Source: Loxodes magnus (taxonomy: Eukaryota > Ciliophora > Karyorelictea > Loxodida > Loxodidae). Taken from it: a DNA stretch of 64,000 nucleotides. Both the position numbers and the translations under genes were made by a program. Where the stretch lies: contig CAMPDV010000375.1 in the NCBI GenBank assembly GCA_946699065.1, positions 62,001 through 126,000 of the forward strand, written 5' to 3'. Under the pieces are notes generated by a model. The model ran no database searches, was not told the DNA's origin, and saw nothing but the letters and a program-made list of their open reading frames with translations. This document shows positions 30,101 to 64,000 of this stretch, in pieces (the first letter of the stretch is position 1; each line of letters starts with the position of its first letter).

Positions 30101-30470
30101 TCATAAATAACTAGTGTGACCACTCATGGTCTTACAGGTACCTGTCTTGACGTCCCATAGTCTCACCGTATAATCTGCACTTCCCGAAACGATGAACTCT
30201 GAATCACTGGATATAGCCACAGCATATACAGAACTAGTGTGACCACTCATGGTCTTACAGGTACCTGTCTTGACGTCCCATAGTCTCACCGTCTTATCAT
30301 CACTTCCCGAAACGATGAACTCTGAATCACTGGATATAGCCACAGCAGATAAATAACTAGTGTGACCACTCATGGTCTTACAGGTACCTGTCTTGACGTC
30401 CCATAGTCTCACCGTCTTATCATAACTTCCCGAAACGATGAACTCTGAATCACTGGATATAGCCACAGCA
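1..30470 (-). CDS. Continuous WD40 frame, downstream part, partial, interrupted by TAG/TGA codons
   Basis: One minus-strand frame carries the WD40 repeat through about 248 consecutive units with no net length change. Under the standard code it is broken by many TAG and TGA codons, so it would not make one protein. If both are sense codons it is one open frame of about 10,150 codons. WD40 repeats fold into beta-propellers, usually of seven blades, that bind proteins or other ligands. In fungal and bacterial NLR-type proteins, variable WD40 repeats act as the recognition domain. No N-terminal effector or NACHT domain lies in the window, so a function cannot be assigned. No natural start or end is visible. 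GTG codons directly after each stop are ordinary Val codons of the repeat and should not be taken as starts. Confidence 0.5.
360..6324. repeat. Higher-order repeat, 28-unit offset (3,444 bp), two copies
   Basis: About 360-2,880 matches about 3,804-6,324 unit by unit, including the order of TAG and TGA codons. A divergent patch lies at about 1,920-2,370 against 5,364-5,815. A rare Thr-to-Ile change (KIM for KTM) near 2,822 recurs 3,444 bp later near 6,266, which shows common descent. Small differences, mostly WD against WN, mark divergence after the duplication. Confidence 0.85.
3110..3844 (-). CDS. WD40 open segment, 6 units, TAG to TAG
   Basis: This stretch of 244 codons between two TAG codons holds six WD40 repeats. 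In reading order the variable residues are VDN, YDY, RDY, NDY, YDY, then AD before the stop; loops are mostly SYLYA and SYVYA, ending with SSVSA. It is one short of a seven-blade propeller. It has no start signal of its own and is best seen as part of the longer frame. It sits between the two copies of the 28-unit repeat. Confidence 0.4.
   Translation of the reverse strand: MRLWDVKTGTCKTMSGHTSYLYAVAISSDSEFIVSGSVDNTVRLWNVKTGTCKTMSGHTSYLYAVAISSDSEFIVSGSYDYTVRLWDVKTGTCKTMSGHTSYVYAVAISSDSEFIVSGSRDYTVRLWNVKTGTCKTMSGHTSYVYAVAISSDSEFIVSGSNDYTVRLWDVKTGTCKTMSGHTSYVSAVAISSDSEFIVSGSYDYTVRLWDVKTGTCKTMSGHTSSVSAVAISSDSEFIVSGSAD
7784..8695 (-). CDS. WD40 open segment, about 7 units, TGA to TAG
   Basis: 303 codons with seven full repeats, enough for one propeller. 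Variable residues in order are YDY, RDY, three NDY units, then ADY twice, and AD before the TAG. It contains an HTFYV loop with the linked CAT histidine codon near 8,465. Most units end in WN. The three NDY units look like a small local expansion. No independent start. Confidence 0.4.
   Translation of the reverse strand: MAISSDSEFIVSGSYDYTVRLWDVKTGTCKTMSGHTSYVYAVAISSDSEFIVSGSRDYTVRLWNVKTGTCKTMSGHTFYVYAVAISSDSEFIVSGSNDYTVRLWNVKTGTCKTMSGHTSYVYAVAISSDSEFIVSGSNDYTVRLWNVKTGTCKTMSGHTSYVYAVAISSDSEFIVSGSNDYTVRLWNVKTGTCKTMSGHTSYVSAVAISSDSEFIVSGSADYTVRLWDVKTGTCKTMSGHTSSVYAVAISSDSEFIVSGSADYTVRLWNVKTGTCKTMSGHTSSVYAVAISSDSEFIVSGSAD
8945..9679 (-). CDS. WD40 open segment, 6 units, TGA to TGA
   Basis: 244 codons bounded by TGA on both sides. 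The first unit has FILSGSAD, followed by YDY, an HTFYV loop, ADY, NDY, ADY and NDY. It carries the first of six copies of the silent TCT haplotype. The start and end fall at the same variable loop codon, so the segment is set only by where TGA alleles occur. Confidence 0.4.
   Translation of the reverse strand: MAISSDSEFILSGSADYTVRLWDVKTGTCKTMSGHTSYVSAVAISSDSEFIVSGSYDYTVRLWNVKTGTCKTMSGHTFYVYAVAISSDSEFIVSGSADYTVRLWNVKTGTCKTMSGHTSYVYAVAISSDSEFIVSGSNDYTVRLWNVKTGTCKTMSGHTSYVSAVAISSDSEFIVSGSADYTVRLWDVKTGTCKTMSGHTSYLYAVAISSDSEFIVSGSNDYTVRLWDVKTGTCKTMSGHTSSV
9320..10498. repeat. 6-unit offset duplication (738 bp) with the ILSGSAD / HTFYV haplotype
   Basis: About 9,320-9,760 and 10,058-10,498 share a linked set of variants: Val-to-Leu in FILSGS, a silent TCT serine (ctcagaat at 9,533 and 10,271), the HTFYV loop with a CAT histidine, and a TGA unit. 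Between them a 2-unit step (246 bp) repeats near 9,750 and 9,996. A further copy of the haplotype lies 5,412 bp beyond the second, at 15,683. Confidence 0.85.
10421..11224 (-). CDS. WD40 open segment, 6-7 units, TAG to TGA
   Basis: 267 codons. The order VDN, DDK, DDY, NDY, YDY, ADY is shared with the next segment upstream in the frame, since both lie in adjacent 738-bp copies. All units here end in WD, unlike the mixed WD/WN of the first 9 kb. Confidence 0.4.
   Translation of the reverse strand: MRLWDVKTGTCKTMSGHTSYVYAVAISSDSEFIVSGSVDNTVRLWDVKTGTCKTMSGHTSYVSAVAISSDSEFIVSGSDDKTVRLWDVKTGTCKTMSGHTSYVYAVAISSDSEFIVSGSDDYTVRLWDVKTGTCKTMSGHTSYVYAVAISSDSEFIVSGSNDYTVRLWDVKTGTCKTMSGHTSYVSAVAISSDSEFIVSGSYDYTVRLWDVKTGTCKTMSGHTSYLSAVAISSDSEFIVSGSADYTVRLWDVKTGTCKTMSGHTSYL
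10562..12037. repeat. Perfect-phase tandem duplication of 6 units (738 bp), two copies
   Basis: Positions 10,562-11,299 and 11,300-12,037 are adjacent copies with the same order of variable residues in the reading direction: VDN, DDK, DDY, NDY, YDY. I saw one clear difference, a GGT-to-GTT codon near 11,301 that changes SGHT to SVHT. A third copy at about 16,120-17,290 carries four extra NDY units in its middle. Confidence 0.85.
11228..11962 (-). CDS. WD40 open segment, 6 units, TAG to TAG
   Basis: 244 codons with the order VDN, DDK, DDY, NDY, YDY, then AD before the TAG. One unit has SVHT in place of SGHT near 11,301, which loses the Gly of the GH pair and is the main difference from the neighbouring copy. 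Otherwise a plain WD40 series. Confidence 0.4.
   Translation of the reverse strand: MRLWDVKTGTCKTMSGHTSYVYAVAISSDSEFIVSGSVDNTVRLWDVKTGTCKTMSGHTSYVSAVAISSDSEFIVSGSDDKTVRLWDVKTGTCKTMSGHTSYVYAVAISSDSEFIVSGSDDYTVRLWDVKTGTCKTMSGHTSYVYAVAISSDSEFIVSGSNDYTVRLWDVKTGTCKTMSGHTSYVSAVAISSDSEFIVSGSYDYTVRLWDVKTGTCKTMSVHTSSVYAVAISSDSEFIVSGSAD
11966..13315 (-). CDS. WD40 open segment, about 11 units, TAG to TAG
   Basis: 449 codons, the second longest stretch without a stop. In order: DDK, DDK, RDN, RDY, RDY, YDY, RDY, NDY, ADY, ADY, then AD before the TAG. Two HTFYV loops occur near 12,520 and 12,890. Eleven repeats is in the range of fungal HNWD proteins, but there is no effector or NACHT domain next to it and no visible start. 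Confidence 0.45.
   Translation of the reverse strand: MRLWDVKTGTCKTMSGHTSYVSAVAISSDSEFIVSGSDDKTVRLWDVKTGTCKTMSGHTSYVYAVAISSDSEFIVSGSDDKTVRLWDVKTGTCKTMSGHTSYVSAVAISSDSEFIVSGSRDNTVRLWDVKTGTCKTMSGHTFYVYAVAISSDSEFIVSGSRDYTVRLWDVKTGTCKTMSGHTSSVYAVAISSDSEFIVSGSRDYTVRLWDVKTGTCKTMSGHTSYVSAVAISSDSEFIVSGSYDYTVRLWDVKTGTCKTMSGHTFYVYAVAISSDSEFIVSGSRDYTVRLWDVKTGTCKTMSGHTSYLYAVAISSDSEFIVSGSNDYTVRLWNVKTGTCKTMSGHTSYVSAVAISSDSEFIVSGSADYTVRLWDVKTGTCKTMSGHTSSVYAVAISSDSEFIVSGSADYTVRLWNVKTGTCKTMSGHTSSVYAVAISSDSEFIVSGSAD
13496..14107 (-). CDS. WD40 open segment, 5 units, TGA to TGA
   Basis: 203 codons. In order GDY, ADY, an SSNS unit with DDY, DDY, RDY, with SHV loops at the end. The SSNS change (Asp to Asn at the structural Asp position) near 13,855 is the first seen in the plus-strand direction. 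It recurs often up to about 46.7 kb. Confidence 0.4.
   Translation of the reverse strand: MAISSDSEFIVSGSGDYTVRLWDVKTGTCKTMSGHTSYVYAVAISSDSEFIVSGSADYTVRLWDVKTGTCKTMSGHTSSVYAVAISSNSEFIVSGSDDYTVRLWNVKTGTCKTMSGHTSYVYAVAISSDSEFIVSGSDDYTVRLWDVKTGTCKTMSGHTSHVYAVAISSDSEFIVSGSRDYTVRLWDVKTGTCKTMSGHTSHV
15833..17305 (-). CDS. WD40 open segment, about 12 units, TGA to TGA, longest in the window
   Basis: 490 codons, the longest stop-free stretch. In order: ADY, VDN, DDK, DDY, NDY five times, YDY, YDY, ADY, ending at a SYL loop. The NDY run is the monomer expansion of the third 6-unit block copy. Nearly all units end in WD. If genes are read by the standard code, this would be the best candidate for a real propeller pair, but it lacks a start and any flanking domain. 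Confidence 0.45.
   Translation of the reverse strand: MAISSDSEFIVSGSADYTVRLWNVKTGTCKTMSGHTSYVYAVAISSDSEFIVSGSVDNTVRLWDVKTGTCKTMSGHTSYVSAVAISSDSEFIVSGSDDKTVRLWDVKTGTCKTMSGHTSYVYAVAISSDSEFIVSGSDDYTVRLWDVKTGTCKTMSGHTSYVYAVAISSDSEFIVSGSNDYTVRLWDVKTGTCKTMSGHTSYVSAVAISSDSEFIVSGSNDYTVRLWDVKTGTCKTMSGHTSYVSAVAISSDSEFIVSGSNDYTVRLWDVKTGTCKTMSGHTSYVSAVAISSDSEFIVSGSNDYTVRLWDVKTGTCKTMSGHTSYVYAVAISSDSEFIVSGSNDYTVRLWDVKTGTCKTMSGHTSYVSAVAISSDSEFIVSGSYDYTVRLWDVKTGTCKTMSGHTSSVYAVAISSDSEFIVSGSYDYTVRLWDVKTGTCKTMSGHTSYLSAVAISSDSEFIVSGSADYTVRLWDVKTGTCKTMSGHTSYL
16120..17290. repeat. Third copy of the 6-unit block, expanded by four near-identical units
   Basis: The lower part aligns with 10,562 onward at an offset of 45 units and the upper part at 49 units, so four units were inserted. 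Three consecutive units at about 16,390-16,760 are all NDY with the SYVSA loop, a local monomer expansion. This looks like slippage or unequal exchange at the single-unit level. Confidence 0.8.
18047..18604 (-). CDS. WD40 open segment, 4-5 units, TAG to TGA
   Basis: 185 codons with ADY, RDY, DDK and RDY, including an HTFYV loop. It lies in the 43-unit copy of the region that starts near 12.8 kb, but the order has changed by unit exchange. Confidence 0.35.
   Translation of the reverse strand: MRLWDVKTGTCKTMSGHTSYVYAVAISSDSEFIVSGSADYTVRLWDVKTGTCKTMSGHTSSVYAVAISSDSEFIVSGSRDYTVRLWDVKTGTCKTMSGHTSYVSAVAISSDSEFIVSGSDDKTVRLWDVKTGTCKTMSGHTFYVYAVAISSDSEFIVSGSRDYTVRLWDVKTGTCKTMSGHTSYV
18605..21190 (-). 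repeat. WD40 tract, stop-interrupted, start of the HTHYV zone
   Basis: Open stretches of 62-139 codons. The first HTHYV loop in plus-strand order (cataatgtgtgtg) is near 20,391. Gly units (GGA and GGT codons) become common. The segments at 19,769-20,449 recur with the same translation 115 units on, at 33,908-34,588, allowing for the six lost bases. Confidence 0.8.
21191..22102 (-). CDS. WD40 open segment, 7 units, TGA to TAG
   Basis: 303 codons. In order GDY, ADY, DDY, ADY, DDK, DDK, ADN, then DD before the TAG. Two HTHYV loops occur, within the zone where this loop is common, and three SSNS units. One unit uses ACT in place of ACG before GTG (cacagtctt near 21,432), a silent marker copied through 25.0-29.2 kb and 34.8 kb. 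Confidence 0.4.
   Translation of the reverse strand: MAISSDSEFIVSGSGDYTVRLWDVKTGTCKTMSGHTSYVYAVAISSDSEFIVSGSADYTVRLWDVKTGTCKTMSGHTSSVYAVAISSNSEFIVSGSDDYTVRLWNVKTGTCKTMSGHTHYVYAVAISSDSEFIVSGSADYTVRLWDVKTGTCKTMSGHTHYVYAVAISSDSEFIVSGSDDKTVRLWDVKTGTCKTMSGHTSYVSAVAISSDSEFIVSGSDDKTVRLWNVKTGTCKTMSGHTSYVYAVAISSNSEFIVSGSADNTVRLWDVKTGTCKTMSGHTSYVYAVAISSNSEFIVSGSDD
24758..25369 (-). CDS. WD40 open segment, 5 units, copy 1 of the 27-unit pair
   Basis: 203 codons, TAG to TAG. In order YDY, DDK, DDK, ADN (SSNS), RD before the stop. It carries the silent ACT marker and an ACT-for-ACC threonine in KTGTC (acaagtacc). Its copy lies 3,321 bp on and differs at a SHV against SYV loop. Confidence 0.35.
   Translation of the reverse strand: MRLWDVKTGTCKTMSGHTSSVYAVAISSDSEFIVSGSYDYTVRLWDVKTGTCKTMSGHTSYVYAVAISSDSEFIVSGSDDKTVRLWDVKTGTCKTMSGHTSYVYAVAISSDSEFIVSGSDDKTVRLWNVKTGTCKTMSGHTSYVYAVAISSNSEFIVSGSADNTVRLWDVKTGTCKTMSGHTSYVSAVAISSDSEFIVSGSRD
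28079..28690 (-). CDS. WD40 open segment, 5 units, copy 2 of the 27-unit pair
   Basis: 203 codons matching the segment 3,321 bp below it, with one loop changed to SHV near 28,264. Both bounding TAG codons are conserved between copies, so they predate the duplication. Confidence 0.35.
   Translation of the reverse strand: MRLWDVKTGTCKTMSGHTSSVYAVAISSDSEFIVSGSYDYTVRLWDVKTGTCKTMSGHTSYVYAVAISSDSEFIVSGSDDKTVRLWDVKTGTCKTMSGHTSYVYAVAISSDSEFIVSGSDDKTVRLWNVKTGTCKTMSGHTSHVYAVAISSNSEFIVSGSADNTVRLWDVKTGTCKTMSGHTSYVSAVAISSDSEFIVSGSRD
28940..29551 (-). CDS. WD40 open segment, 5 units, with two HTHYV loops
   Basis: 203 codons, TAG to TAG: ADY, DDK, DDK, ADN (SSNS), RD. Translated, it is identical to the segment 46 units on (34,592-35,203), which lies beyond the indel cluster. 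Confidence 0.35.
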   Translation of the reverse strand: MRLWNVKTGTCKTMSGHTHYVYAVAISSDSEFIVSGSADYTVRLWDVKTGTCKTMSGHTHYVYAVAISSDSEFIVSGSDDKTVRLWDVKTGTCKTMSGHTSYVSAVAISSDSEFIVSGSDDKTVRLWNVKTGTCKTMSGHTSYVYAVAISSNSEFIVSGSADNTVRLWDVKTGTCKTMSGHTSYVSAVAISSDSEFIVSGSRD

Positions 30471-31503
30471 TCATACAGAACTAGTGTGACCACTCATGGT
30501 CTTACAGGTACCTGTCTTGACGTCCCATAGTCTCACCGTCTTATCTCCACTTCCCGATACGATGAACTCTGAATCACTGGATATAGCCACAGCATATACA
30601 GAACTAGTGTGACCACTCATGGTCTTACAGGTACCTGTCTTGACGTTCCATAGTCTCACCGTATAATCATCACTTCCCGATACGATGAACTCTGAATCAC
30701 TGGATATAGCCACAGATATACATAATGTGTGTGACCACTCATGGTCTTACAGGTACCTGTCTTGACGTTCCATAGTCTCACCGTCTAATCTCACTTCCCG
30801 ATACGATGAACTCTGAATCACTGGATATAGCCACAGCAGATACATAACTAGTGTGACCACTCATGGTCTTACAAGTACCTGTCTTGACGTCCCATAGTCT
30901 CACCGTATTATCTCACTTCCCGATACGATGAACTCTGAATCACTGGATATAGCCACAGCATATACATAACTAGTGTGACCACTCATGGTCTTACAGGTAC
31001 CTGTCTTGACGTTCCATAGTCTCACCGTATTATCACACTTCCCGATACGATGAACTCTGAATCACTGGATATAGCCACAGCATATACATAACTAGTGTGA
31101 CCACTCATGGTCTTACAGGTACCTGTCTTGACGTCCCATAGTCTCACCGTATAATCTCACTTCCCGATACGATGAACTCTGAATCACTGGATATAGCCAC
31201 AGCATATACATAATAGTGTGACCACTCATGGTCTTACAGGTACCTGTCTTGACGTCCCATAGTCTCACCGTATAATCTGCACTTCCCGATACGATGAACT
31301 CTGAATCACTGGATATAGCCACAGCATATACATAATGTGTGTGACCACTCATGGTCTTACAGGTACCTGTCTTGACGTTCCATAGTCTCACCGTCTAATC
31401 ATCACTTCCCGATACGATGAACTCTGAATTACTGGATATAGCCACAGCATATACAGAACTAGTGTGACCACTCATGGTCTTACAGGTACCTGTCTTGACG
31501 TCC
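30469..31503. other. Cluster of eight single-base indels, probable consensus or assembly artefact
   Basis: One gained base sits near 30,471 and single lost bases sit near 30,715, 30,791, 30,912, 31,035, 31,157, 31,213 and 31,502, for a net of minus six. Each indel lies at a place where two common unit variants differ, and each looks like a blend. The sequence cagcatcatac at 30,466 mixes cagcatatac with cagatcatac. The sequence ataatagtg at 31,211 mixes ataactagtg with ataatgtgtg. The sequence gacgtccatag at 31,498 mixes gacgtcccatag with gacgttccatag. No indel was seen elsewhere in 63 kb. This is what consensus building from reads of different units would produce. Confidence 0.8.

Positions 31504-64000
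<32,497 letters not shown>

Noticed and set aside
30471-31391. Short frames in other phases at 30,471-30,713 and 31,113-31,391 as distinct genes
   Set aside because: They are the same WD40 frame shifted by the local indels.

Overview
The whole 64,000-base window is one uninterrupted tandem array. Every base belongs to copies of a 123-bp unit, about 520 in all. Read on the minus strand, the unit encodes one 41-residue WD40 repeat. Its landmarks, in order, are VRLW(D/N)[13 protein letters not shown], a variable loop, [15 protein letters not shown], a variable residue, D, a second variable residue, then T. Neither end of the array is visible. There is no flanking gene, promoter, RNA gene, mobile element or unique sequence. 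GC counted on one typical unit is about 45%.

The organism cannot be named from this sequence. A near-identical WD40 array this large, with loop variants of the fungal NLR (HET/HNWD) style, points to a eukaryote (protist or fungus) assembled from long reads. This is inference only.

Layout: the reading phase is the same from 1 to about 30,470 and from about 31,503 to 64,000, with units of exactly 123 bp. Between these lies a 1-kb patch with eight single-base indels, most likely a consensus error. Nested higher-order duplications of 2, 3, 6, 14, 18, 27, 28, 30, 43-46, 48, 49 and 59 units are laid over the monomer array. Variants are zoned. HTHYV loops are confined to about 20.4-52.6 kb and SSNS units to about 13.8-46.7 kb. 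GLT units are concentrated in the last 6 kb.

Under the standard code the frame is cut by many in-frame stops: at least 134, roughly 200 by eye. They are only TAG at one variable codon and TGA at another, with one exception near 63.5 kb; I noticed no TAA. If TAG were Gln and TGA were Trp, both sites would become typical WD40 residues (D-Q-T-V-R-L-W and V-W-S-V-A). The array would then be one giant coding region, or a store of WD40 cassettes, apart from the indel patch. The alternative is a homogenised, non-coding WD40-derived satellite or pseudogene. The sequence alone does not decide, and this is the central question of the window.
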